From JADLEX01 sp964586775 (GTDB taxonomy: Bacteria > Lernaellota > Lernaellaia > JACKCT01), in assembly GCA_964586775.1 (NCBI GenBank), contig CAZPJD010000240.1:1-11725 (forward strand): a stretch of DNA of 11,725 nucleotides, in the 5' to 3' direction. The stretch's first letter is position 1. Each line of letters begins with the position of its first letter. Below the pieces are notes generated by a model that did not search any database, was not told where the DNA came from, and saw only the letters and a program-made list of their open reading frames with translations. The translations under genes were made by a program, and so were the position numbers. This document shows, piece by piece, positions 1 through 5,519 of this stretch.

Positions 1-2
1 CC

Positions 3-161
3 AGGTCCGGAAATGCCGCCGAAAACCTCGCCGCGCTTCGCCGATTGGCGCTGAATATGCTGAAAAGCGAAACATCCGATCCCAAAATGAGCCTACGAAG
101 AAAAAGGCTCGCGGTCGGATGGAACGGAGACTATTTGAAAAAGGTCCTGGGAGTTTTTTAG
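3..161 (+). CDS. ISAs1-like family transposase, C-terminal end (partial)
   Basis: The reading frame is open from the window edge to a TAG at 159-161 and gives the last 52 residues of a protein whose 5' part lies outside the window. Visible segments such as AENLAALRRLALNML, the basic MSLRRKRLAVGW and the final NGDYLKKVL match my recollection of the conserved C-terminus of ISAs1/H-repeat DDE transposases (enLalLRriaLnlLk ... kRkra.Wd.dYL.klL). The catalytic residues would be upstream, so activity cannot be judged. A probable terminal inverted repeat begins at the stop codon, as is usual for these compact elements. A degenerate copy is possible, but no frameshift is seen in the part present. Confidence 0.75.
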   Translation, partial: RSGNAAENLAALRRLALNMLKSETSDPKMSLRRKRLAVGWNGDYLKKVLGVF

Positions 162-175
162 ATGCGTTTACCCTG
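161..175 (+). mobile_element. Probable right end of the ISAs1-like insertion sequence
   Basis: GATGCGTTTACCCTG follows directly on the transposase stop codon. Read inward on the other strand it begins CAGGGTAAACGC, which resembles the CAGGG-type termini I recall for ISAs1-family elements. The left end and the target duplication are outside the window, so the exact boundary (about 175) is an inference. Confidence 0.5.
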
Positions 176-225
176 GTTCGCACCCCACATGCGGGTTTGG
201 CGCGAAAAAAACGCCCCGCCATTCC

Positions 226-255
226 TTGACAGCCCCGAAATGCGGCCCCTAAGAT
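226..255 (+). promoter_or_regulatory. Sigma70-like promoter for the OmpA-family gene
   Basis: A perfect -35 box TTGACA lies at 226-231. An 18-bp spacer separates it from TAAGAT at 250-255, which matches four of six -10 positions. Transcription would begin near 262 and give a 5' leader of about 75 nt. That leader contains a GC-rich inverted repeat (about 262-283) before the ribosome binding site at 326-330. The promoter sits about 50 bp beyond the inferred IS end, so it belongs to the host sequence and not to the element. Confidence 0.6.
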
Positions 256-335
256 CGAAAACCCCTCGCGCCCGCGCGGGGGGAATCATCCGATATGCCA
301 AGCCGACAGGTCCGACGATGAGCGCGGAGGACGCC

Positions 336-2060
336 GTGAAACCGTTTCGTGCGCTTTTTTTCGCGTTGGCGATCGCCATCCCGGCCGTCATCCCCGTGTC
401 CGCGGGCGCGATCGACGTGCAGAACTTCAAGCCGGGCATCGGCACCGAGAATCTCGTGATGCTCTACGAGGCCAACGGCCTGAAACAAGGCCAGTTCGGC
501 GCGTCGCTCACGGGCAACTATGCGTCGAGCCCGCTACTCTTCACCTTTCCCGACAATTCCGATCTGCGCGTGATCGACACGCAGGTGACGGGCGAGTTCG
601 CGGCATTCGCGGGTGCGTTCGACTGGTGGACGATCGGCGTCGCGGCGTCGAGCGTTTGGGTGGCGGGCCGCGATCTCGACGCACCGCTCAACCCCGACTT
701 TCCCGAAAGCGAGTTCGAGGCCGACAGCGGCTTCGGCGACGTTCGTGCGATGATGAAATTCACGATCCTGCGCAACAAGCCCGACTCGGTGGGCCTCGCG
801 ATCGTTCCGCTCGCGACGTTCCCCACCGGCAAGGCGGAGGTGTATGCGAGTTCCGAGGCCGTCAACGCGGGCGGTCGGCTGGTGGTTTCGAAGCGTTGGG
901 ATCGCGTGAACCTCGTGCTCAACGGCGGCTACCTCGCGATGGGTGATGCCGACGGCGCGGACGAGGGCTTCGACCCGGCGGGGCAGGCGCAGTTCGGCGC
1001 GGGCGTATCCGTGCGCCTGCATCGCGCGGTCGACGTGATGGGCGAGATTTACGGCCACACGGTCGATTACGGGATCGAGGAACTCGAGGCCGAGGTGCCG
1101 GCCGAGGCATTGCTCGCGGGCAAGTTTTATGCGGGCCCGATGGTGTTCACGGCGGGCGGCGCGGCGGGCATCAACTCCGGCATGGGCAACCCCACGGGCC
1201 GCGCGTTTCTCGCGGTCGCGTTCACGTATCCCAAACTCGACCGCCGACTGCCCAAGGAAGGCGGCGTAGCCGGCATACCGCTCGACAGCCCCGATCACGA
1301 CACCGACAAGGACGGGCTGACGAACTACGAGGAAAGCAAGAAATTCATGACCAACCCCCTCGACCCCGACACCGACGGCGACGGCCTGAAGGACGGCGAG
1401 GAGGTGAAGACGTATAAGACCGATCCGCTGCAAAAAGACACCGATCGCGACGCGCTCTACGACTTCGAGGAAGCGAAGGTCCACGGCACCGATCCGCTGA
1501 ACAAGGACACCGACGGCGACACGCTCGTGGACGGCGTCGAGGTCAAGCAGTTCAAGACCTCGCCCACGTCGGTGGACACGGACGAGGACCGCGTTCCGGA
1601 CAACCTCGACGGCGCGCCGCTGGAACTCGAAACCGACAACGACATCATGGACTGGGACGGCGTCCCCGAGATCGTGCTCGCCAAGAAGCCCTCGGGCGTG
1701 GTGCTCACCGACGCGTTCGTCTGGGTGCCCGCGTCGTTTGCGTGGACGGGCGACGACAAGGACCGTCTGGGCGCGGGCGACGAGGCGTATATCCGCGACA
1801 TCGCGGGCGTCATGACCGACTACCCCAAGATCAAGGTCGAGGTGCAGGGGCACGTGAGCTTCGGCGGGAATCCGCAGTTCAACCAGTGGCTCTCGACGCG
1901 ACGCGCGCAGGTGGTCCGCGAGGCCATCATCGCCGCGGGGGTGTCGCCCGACCGGGTCATCTTCCGCGGCTACGGCGCCGACTTCCCCGTCGCCGCGCCC
2001 GATACCGACCTGGGCAAGAAGATGAACGACCGCATCGAGATCGTCATCACCGAGCAGTGA
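336..2060 (+). CDS. OmpA-family outer-membrane protein with thrombospondin type 3 repeats
   Basis: 574-residue envelope protein, likely linking the outer membrane to peptidoglycan. The GTG start at 336 is chosen because GGAGG (326-330) lies 5 nt upstream and because it puts a signal peptide (MKPFRALFFALAIAIP..., cleavage near residue 23-25) at the N-terminus. An in-frame ATG at 318 would add six residues with a poorer ribosome site. Order: signal peptide; a beta-rich region, about 26-315, likely a barrel; five Asp-rich calcium-binding repeats from residue 322; an OmpA C-terminal domain, about 462-574. That domain has the LSxxRA motif (Arg523) and ends in NDRIEI. The Asp of the usual GHTD motif is replaced: the sequence reads GHVS, with Ser508. 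A hairpin terminator follows, so the gene is probably monocistronic. Family assignment is firm. Peptidoglycan binding is inferred and is weakened by Ser508. Confidence 0.9.
   Translation: MKPFRALFFALAIAIPAVIPVSAGAIDVQNFKPGIGTENLVMLYEANGLKQGQFGASLTGNYASSPLLFTFPDNSDLRVIDTQVTGEFAAFAGAFDWWTIGVAASSVWVAGRDLDAPLNPDFPESEFEADSGFGDVRAMMKFTILRNKPDSVGLAIVPLATFPTGKAEVYASSEAVNAGGRLVVSKRWDRVNLVLNGGYLAMGDADGADEGFDPAGQAQFGAGVSVRLHRAVDVMGEIYGHTVDYGIEELEAEVPAEALLAGKFYAGPMVFTAGGAAGINSGMGNPTGRAFLAVAFTYPKLDRRLPKEGGVAGIPLDSPDHDTDKDGLTNYEESKKFMTNPLDPDTDGDGLKDGEEVKTYKTDPLQKDTDRDALYDFEEAKVHGTDPLNKDTDGDTLVDGVEVKQFKTSPTSVDTDEDRVPDNLDGAPLELETDNDIMDWDGVPEIVLAKKPSGVVLTDAFVWVPASFAWTGDDKDRLGAGDEAYIRDIAGVMTDYPKIKVEVQGHVSFGGNPQFNQWLSTRRAQVVREAIIAAGVSPDRVIFRGYGADFPVAAPDTDLGKKMNDRIEIVITEQ
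1299..1643 (+). repeat. Five tandem 69-bp units encoding 23-residue calcium-binding repeats
   Basis: Asp codons that start DTDxDx motifs occur at 1299, 1368, 1437, 1506 and 1575, exactly 69 bp apart (residues 322, 345, 368, 391 and 414). The motifs read DTDKDG, DTDGDG, DTDRDA, DTDGDT and DTDEDR. This is the bacterial thrombospondin type 3 pattern, whose Asp side chains bind calcium and stiffen a linker. It joins the barrel-like region to the OmpA domain. Only the first two units keep the Gly after the third Asp. Confidence 0.85.
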
Positions 2061-2078
2061 TCGAATCGCAAACCCGCC

Positions 2079-2113
2079 GATCGGCCGCTCCCTCGGGGCG
2101 GCCGGTCGCGTTT
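2079..2113 (+). terminator. Hairpin terminator after the OmpA-family gene
   Basis: GATCGGCCGC (2079-2088) pairs with GCGGCCGGTC (2098-2107), a 10-bp GC-rich stem with one G-U pair and a 9-nt loop. It is followed by GCGTTT. It begins 18 nt after the stop codon. The T tract is short, so termination may be partial or may rely on Rho. Confidence 0.65.
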
Positions 2114-2168
2114 CGACACGTTGAAGATGGCTGTTTTCCCGGCGGTCTTACAATTCGCGACGTTTACC

Positions 2169-2197
2169 TTGCCGGGAGCCGATGGTTCTGATACCAA
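2169..2197 (+). promoter_or_regulatory. Possible promoter for the leader ORF and radical SAM operon
   Basis: TTGCCG (2169-2174) and TACCAA (2192-2197) are 17 bp apart, matching four and three of the six consensus positions. It is the best-spaced pair I found between the OmpA terminator and the next genes. A better isolated -10-like box, TACAAT at 2149-2154, has no -35 at the right distance. Transcription would start near 2204, ahead of the leader ORF at 2240. Confidence 0.3.
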
Positions 2198-2239
2198 TTT
2201 GGTGTTCGAACATTCAGGACCCGTCAGGAGGTGCCAGGC

Positions 2240-2281
2240 ATGCTTCCGTACAATCCTGAGCCTTACGAGGATCGCGAATAG
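2240..2281 (+). CDS. 13-codon leader ORF with a strong ribosome binding site
   Basis: ATG at 2240 is preceded by a perfect AGGAGGT (2226-2232) at 7-nt spacing. The frame runs for 13 codons (MLPYNPEPYEDRE) to TAG at 2279-2281. Such a ribosome site is stronger than that of the next annotated gene, whose best match is AAGG, 10 nt before its ATG. The peptide has three Pro, two Tyr and three Glu. It could be a translated leader peptide that influences the downstream radical SAM gene, an unannotated microprotein, or the start of a decayed gene. I do not recognise it. Confidence 0.4.
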   Translation: MLPYNPEPYEDRE

Positions 2282-2297
2282 CGACGGCGGCGCGCGC

Positions 2298-2331
2298 CGG
2301 GGCCGTTCCGTCCCTAGGGACGGACGCCCCG
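2298..2331 (+). promoter_or_regulatory. Strong hairpin between leader ORF and radical SAM gene
   Basis: The core TCCGTCCCTAGGGACGGA (2307-2324) is a perfect 18-bp palindrome. It is flanked by CGGGGC (2298-2303) pairing with GCCCCG (2326-2331) across a small internal loop. No T run follows, so it is not a classical intrinsic terminator. It lies 16 nt after the leader ORF stop and 30 nt before the radical SAM start, where it could affect translation, RNA processing or a DNA-binding protein. It may also be a dispersed repeat. Confidence 0.5.
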
Positions 2332-2361
2332 ACGGCGACGTTCGCCCAAGGCGCGACCCGC

Positions 2362-3705
2362 ATGTCCGTTCTCCTCGTCAACCCCTACATCGTCCATCCG
2401 TTCCCGTCGCCGTACACCCCGCTCGGCGTTGGGTATCTGGCCGCGTATCTGCGCGAGCATGGCGTCGAGGCGCACGTCCTCGACATGGCCAACAACCGCA
2501 TGAGCCTCGGCGCGCTGCGCGCCCACATGGAACGCACGCGCCCGAGCCTCGTCGGCCTGTCGGTGCATTATTCCAACCTGCGCACCTCGGCGAAGATCGT
2601 GAAAATCGCCAAGGAGGTCTCGCCGGAGTGCGTCACGGTGATGGGCGGATCGTGGCCATCGTCGATCCCCCACCGCATCGTCGAGGGCGTGCCCGAGCTC
2701 GACGCGTGCGTGCGGCATGAGGGCGAGGTCACGCTGCTCGAAATCGTCCGGCGCATGGAGGCGGCGGGCGGCGCGGCGCGCCTCGACTGGTCGGGCATCG
2801 CCGGCGTGACGTATCGCGGACCCGACGGCCGCGCGCGCAACAACCGCGACCGCGCGCTCGTGCCCGATCTCGATTCGCTCCCCTCGCCTTACCTGACCGA
2901 GGGCGTGTATGACCTGACGCGCTACAAGGTGGGCTCGCTGCTCACCGCGCGCGGCTGCCACATGAAGTGCGGCTTCTGCGCGGCCCGCGAGGTGTTTCAG
3001 GGCGAGCTGCGTCTCTCGGGCGTCGATCGCATTGTCGCCGAGGCGCGCGTGATCTATGCGGCGGGGCTGCGCGAGTTCGTCTTCTTCGACGACACGTTTT
3101 CGATCCATCCCAAAAAATCGCTGCCGCTTCTGCGCGCGTTTCGCGACGAAATGCCCGACGTGGCGCTGCAAAGCAACGCGCGCTTCGATAGCGTGAATCC
3201 CGAGCTGCTCGCCGAAATGAAGGCGGCGGGGTTCTACATCCTGAACCTCGGCCTCGAGACGATCACCAAGGCGACGGTGAAGGCGATGGCCAAGGGCGTG
3301 AACGAGCAGCAGGTCGAGAAGTCGCACAGGTGGATCAAGGACGCGGGCATCAAGACGCTCATCAATCTGATCGTCGGCCTGCCCGGCGACGACCGCGACG
3401 CGATCATGCGCACCTTCGAGTTCGCGAAATCGCTCGGCGCGAACGTCTACACGGTCCACGTTCTGCGCCCGTTTCCGAACACCGATCTCTATCGCAACTC
3501 CGTGCACCACGGGCTGTCCTTCGCGACCGACGAGGGCATGCTCCTGCGCCGAGCCGACACCGGGGAACTGCGTTATGAGGAGATGCTGGATCTGGCGAAG
3601 GTCGCGGGCGACTATTTCGAGATGGGCGACTTTTTCAACAAGATCCTGATGGCCGAGCGCATCGACATCTACGGCACGCACCCGACGCGGTCGCTGATGG
3701 GGTGA
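2362..3705 (+). CDS. B12-binding-domain radical SAM protein
   Basis: 447-residue predicted cytoplasmic iron-sulfur enzyme of the cobalamin-binding-domain/radical SAM class (BchE-like architecture); its substrate is unknown. The N-terminal Rossmann domain spans about residues 2-135: VLLVNPY, TPLGVGYLAAYL, GGSWPSS and the class-typical HEGE near 120. The cobalamin motif DxHxxG is not kept: the matching site reads DMANNR (41-46), so no axial His is present, as in many members. The radical SAM core has CHMKCGFC, with Cys199, Cys203 and Cys206 as [4Fe-4S] ligands. LGLET and LIVGLPGD motifs of the barrel follow. ATG at 2362 is used because the conserved domain begins at once; its ribosome site is weak. 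The stop is 4 nt before the DUF2283 start, which implies a shared message. Confidence 0.88.
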   Translation: MSVLLVNPYIVHPFPSPYTPLGVGYLAAYLREHGVEAHVLDMANNRMSLGALRAHMERTRPSLVGLSVHYSNLRTSAKIVKIAKEVSPECVTVMGGSWPSSIPHRIVEGVPELDACVRHEGEVTLLEIVRRMEAAGGAARLDWSGIAGVTYRGPDGRARNNRDRALVPDLDSLPSPYLTEGVYDLTRYKVGSLLTARGCHMKCGFCAAREVFQGELRLSGVDRIVAEARVIYAAGLREFVFFDDTFSIHPKKSLPLLRAFRDEMPDVALQSNARFDSVNPELLAEMKAAGFYILNLGLETITKATVKAMAKGVNEQQVEKSHRWIKDAGIKTLINLIVGLPGDDRDAIMRTFEFAKSLGANVYTVHVLRPFPNTDLYRNSVHHGLSFATDEGMLLRRADTGELRYEEMLDLAKVAGDYFEMGDFFNKILMAERIDIYGTHPTRSLMG

Positions 3706-3709
3706 GAAA

Positions 3710-3910
3710 TTGAAGATCGAGTACGACCGGAACGTCGACGCCCTCTACATTACACTCGCCGAAGCGCCCGTGGCGCGAACGAGTGAGGCGGGCGGCGGGG
3801 TGCAACTCGACTTCGACGAAGCCGGGCGACTGATCGGTGTTGAGGTGATCGGCGCGTGCGGTTCGCGAGAGACGGAAGATAAAAGAGTTCGCCCAAATGA
3901 AAATTCGTGA
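3710..3910 (+). CDS. DUF2283 family small protein
   Basis: 66-residue protein that opens with the family-typical MKIEYDRNVDALYITLAE and continues with VQLDFDEAGRLIGVEVIGA, the usual two-part beta pattern of DUF2283. It starts with TTG; GGGGTGAG (3699-3706), overlapping the upstream stop codon, supplies the ribosome site. The last 15 or so residues are charged and look like a family-external tail, overlapping the start of hicA by 14 nt. The biochemical role of DUF2283 is not established. From memory its members often sit in two-gene toxin-antitoxin-like loci. Its position directly before hicAB supports a role tied to that module, by inference only. Confidence 0.8.
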   Translation: MKIEYDRNVDALYITLAEAPVARTSEAGGGVQLDFDEAGRLIGVEVIGACGSRETEDKRVRPNENS

Positions 3911-4097
3911 TATTTTGAAGATATTGGAGCGCGATGGATGGAGCGTGGTGGCAACTCGCGGGAGTCACCGCCAATTGAAGCACCCGTCGAAGCCAGATCG
4001 AGTGACATTGGCGGGACATCCGAGCGACGAGTTGGCCCCCGGCACGCTCAAGAGCGTGCTGACCCAAGCCGGGCTGACGAAGGAGGCACTGGGATGA
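3897..4097 (+). CDS. hicA: HicA-family mRNA interferase toxin
   Basis: 66-residue toxin of type II HicAB systems; the family cleaves mRNA when free of HicB. The sequence shows the whole compact fold: MKIRDILKILERDGW, then TRGSHRQLKHP with the catalytic His at position 24, then VTLAGHPSDELAPGTLKSVLTQAGLT. Length is normal (about 60-80). The ATG overlaps the end of the DUF2283 gene and has no good Shine-Dalgarno match, so translation probably depends on coupling. The stop overlaps the hicB start as ATGA. The stretch around 3880-3930 is visibly more AT-rich than the neighbouring genes, which fits acquisition by transfer. Confidence 0.9.
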   Translation: MKIRDILKILERDGWSVVATRGSHRQLKHPSKPDRVTLAGHPSDELAPGTLKSVLTQAGLTKEALG

Positions 4098-4306
4098 GGT
4101 ATTTGGTCGTCATGGAAAAGTCCTCAACGGGCTGGTCGGCGTATCTGCCCGACATGCCGGGGTGCGTCGCGACGGGGGCCACGCCTGAAGAAACGGAAGC
4201 GAATATCCGTGATGCGATCGCGCTTCATCTCGAAGGCATGGCCGAGGACGGCGTTCAACCGACGCCGCCGCAAACCTTGGCCATCTGGCAGGAGGTCGCG
4301 GTCTAA
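4094..4306 (+). CDS. hicB: HicB-family antitoxin, short form
   Basis: 70-residue antitoxin that should bind and inhibit HicA. MRYLVVMEKSSTGWSAYLPD, PGCVATGATPEE and the following helix are the standard HicB RNase-H-like fold. The protein stops after this domain. No ribbon-helix-helix or helix-turn-helix DNA-binding tail is present, so direct autorepression in the usual way is unlikely. AAGGAGG (4080-4086) lies 7 nt before the ATG, a far better ribosome site than that of hicA; this would favour antitoxin excess. The TAA overlaps, on the other strand, the stop codon of the converging gene. Confidence 0.92.
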   Translation: MRYLVVMEKSSTGWSAYLPDMPGCVATGATPEETEANIRDAIALHLEGMAEDGVQPTPPQTLAIWQEVAV

Positions 4307-5394
4307 AGCGCCATCGCCGAGACGACGCTCTTCAGATATGCGCAGCCCGGTGCGCTACGCACGCAGAAGTAACGCAGTTCCCCGCAGTCGTCGCCCGCGT
4401 CGCCGCAGCCGCAATCGGGGCTCTGCCGCGCGAGCAGTTCTTGGGCCGATTCGTCCCGCCACGAGCCCAGACGGACGCGCTCGCCCAGATCGTCGAGATA
4501 TGCCGAGCCGTCCATCGCGAAGACCAGCGTGCCGCGGATGCCGCCAGCGCGCCGCGTGGCGAAGCCGTTGAAGAGGCGCTGAAGCGACGGCTGAAGAACC
4601 TCGCGGCGCAGTCCCTGCGCCAGGCACGCGGCGTTTTGCGCGACGACTACGCCGGGCTCGACGCGCCCTCGAATGTCGATCCACACGTTGGGTCCCTCGA
4701 CGATGTCGCGCTCGCTGTAGTCGTCGAAGTGCACGCGGTGAAATTCGGACAAATCGGGCGGCTTCGCCGCCGCGCCGCCGGGCGAAAGCGTCACGAGCAA
4801 ATCCGCGTCGATGCCGCGGTCGCGGTGCGCGCGCATGCGTTCGAGGCACAACGCCGCATCGCCGTCGTGTTCGAGCAGCGCCTTGAGGTAGATACGATTG
4901 CGCGACGAATAAAAGATGTCGCGGTGCCGCGCGAAGATCTCGTCGAAGGCACCCGGCAGCTCGCGCGTGCGCACGAGCAGGAAGAAGTACATGTCGTCGC
5001 GCTCGGTCAGAGGACGCAGCGCGTCGATCAGCGTTTCGAGCGGTTTCTCGCTGCCCAGGTCGTCGAGCACCAGCAGCGGAAACTGCGTGGAGTTCGCCGC
5101 GATCATGGCGCATAGGCGTTCCATCGCCGCCGGATCGACCGACGACGCGCCGCCGAAATCCACGCGCGCCATCTTGATGAGTTCCGGCGCGTAGGCCTGC
5201 GGCACAAAGCGATCGGCCGCGTCAAGGATCTCCTCACCCACGACCGGCGCGCGAACGCTCACCGTCGCCGTGCGCGTGTACGTGAAATAGTACTCGGACG
5301 ACACGACGCGGGTGTGCGGGCGCGCGACGGTGAGCACGCGGTCCTCGCCGTCGGTGCGCACGCGAAAACGATACTCCATGATAGGCGCGTCCAT
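4303..5394 (-). CDS. Unknown protein resembling a radical SAM/SPASM protein without the SAM-cluster cysteines
   Basis: 363 residues from an ATG at 5394 preceded by GAAGGG at 6-nt spacing; a GTG at 5454 would add 20 residues without a good ribosome site. I do not recognise a named family. The C-terminus looks like a SPASM segment: LVFAMDGSAYL (290-300), LGSWRDESAQELL (309-321), then Cys328, 330, 337, 344 and 351. Upstream, VDFGGASSVDP (78-88) resembles the GGEP region of radical SAM barrels, and RGIDADLLVTLSPG (193-206) a later barrel strand. No CxxxCxxC is present anywhere. It may be a radical SAM relative that lost its catalytic cluster, such as a partner or maturation protein, or an unrelated metal-binding protein. 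Gene reality is well supported; function is speculative. Confidence 0.75.
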   Translation of the reverse strand: MDAPIMEYRFRVRTDGEDRVLTVARPHTRVVSSEYYFTYTRTATVSVRAPVVGEEILDAADRFVPQAYAPELIKMARVDFGGASSVDPAAMERLCAMIAANSTQFPLLVLDDLGSEKPLETLIDALRPLTERDDMYFFLLVRTRELPGAFDEIFARHRDIFYSSRNRIYLKALLEHDGDAALCLERMRAHRDRGIDADLLVTLSPGGAAAKPPDLSEFHRVHFDDYSERDIVEGPNVWIDIRGRVEPGVVVAQNAACLAQGLRREVLQPSLQRLFNGFATRRAGGIRGTLVFAMDGSAYLDDLGERVRLGSWRDESAQELLARQSPDCGCGDAGDDCGELRYFCVRSAPGCAYLKSVVSAMAL

Positions 5395-5444
5395 CGCCGT
5401 CCCTTCGTCCGCGCACGGTTGCCGCGCGCGGCCGATTTCGATCA

Positions 5445-5456
5445 ATGTGCGCACAT
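5445..5456. promoter_or_regulatory. Palindromic operator candidate ATGTGCGCACAT
   Basis: A perfect 12-bp palindrome in the 125-bp gap between two divergent genes. It abuts the -10 box of the leftward promoter candidate, the usual place for a repressor site. No regulator gene is in view. Confidence 0.35.
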
Positions 5457-5482
5457 ACTAGTTCGCCCGCGCGCCCCGGCAA
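5455..5482 (-). promoter_or_regulatory. Candidate promoter for the SPASM-like gene
   Basis: On the minus strand TTGCCG (5477-5482) and TAGTAT (5455-5460) are 16 bp apart, each matching four of six consensus positions. The start site would fall inside or next to the ATGTGCGCACAT palindrome, about 55 nt before the ATG. Confidence 0.4.
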
Positions 5483-5519
5483 ACCCCGACGTGCGCGTTG
5501 GGCGAGGCGGGAGACAAAA

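Noticed and set aside
1299..1643. The 69-bp tandem units as a CRISPR-like array.
   Set aside because: The units are in-frame coding repeats giving Asp-rich calcium motifs, and there are no constant repeats with variable spacers.
534..1853. A 439-codon minus-strand frame opposite the OmpA-family gene.
   Set aside because: Arises from the repeated Asp/Gly codons read backwards; no start signal or domain seen.
2314..3681. A 455-codon open frame antisense to the radical SAM gene.
   Set aside because: Its translation is Arg/His/Val-rich without any family motif, and the opposite strand carries clear radical SAM motifs. Long antisense frames are expected at this GC content.
3710..3910. The small gene after the radical SAM gene as a precursor peptide of a ribosomally made, modified natural product.
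   Set aside because: The sequence matches the widespread DUF2283 family along most of its length and lacks a leader/core layout.
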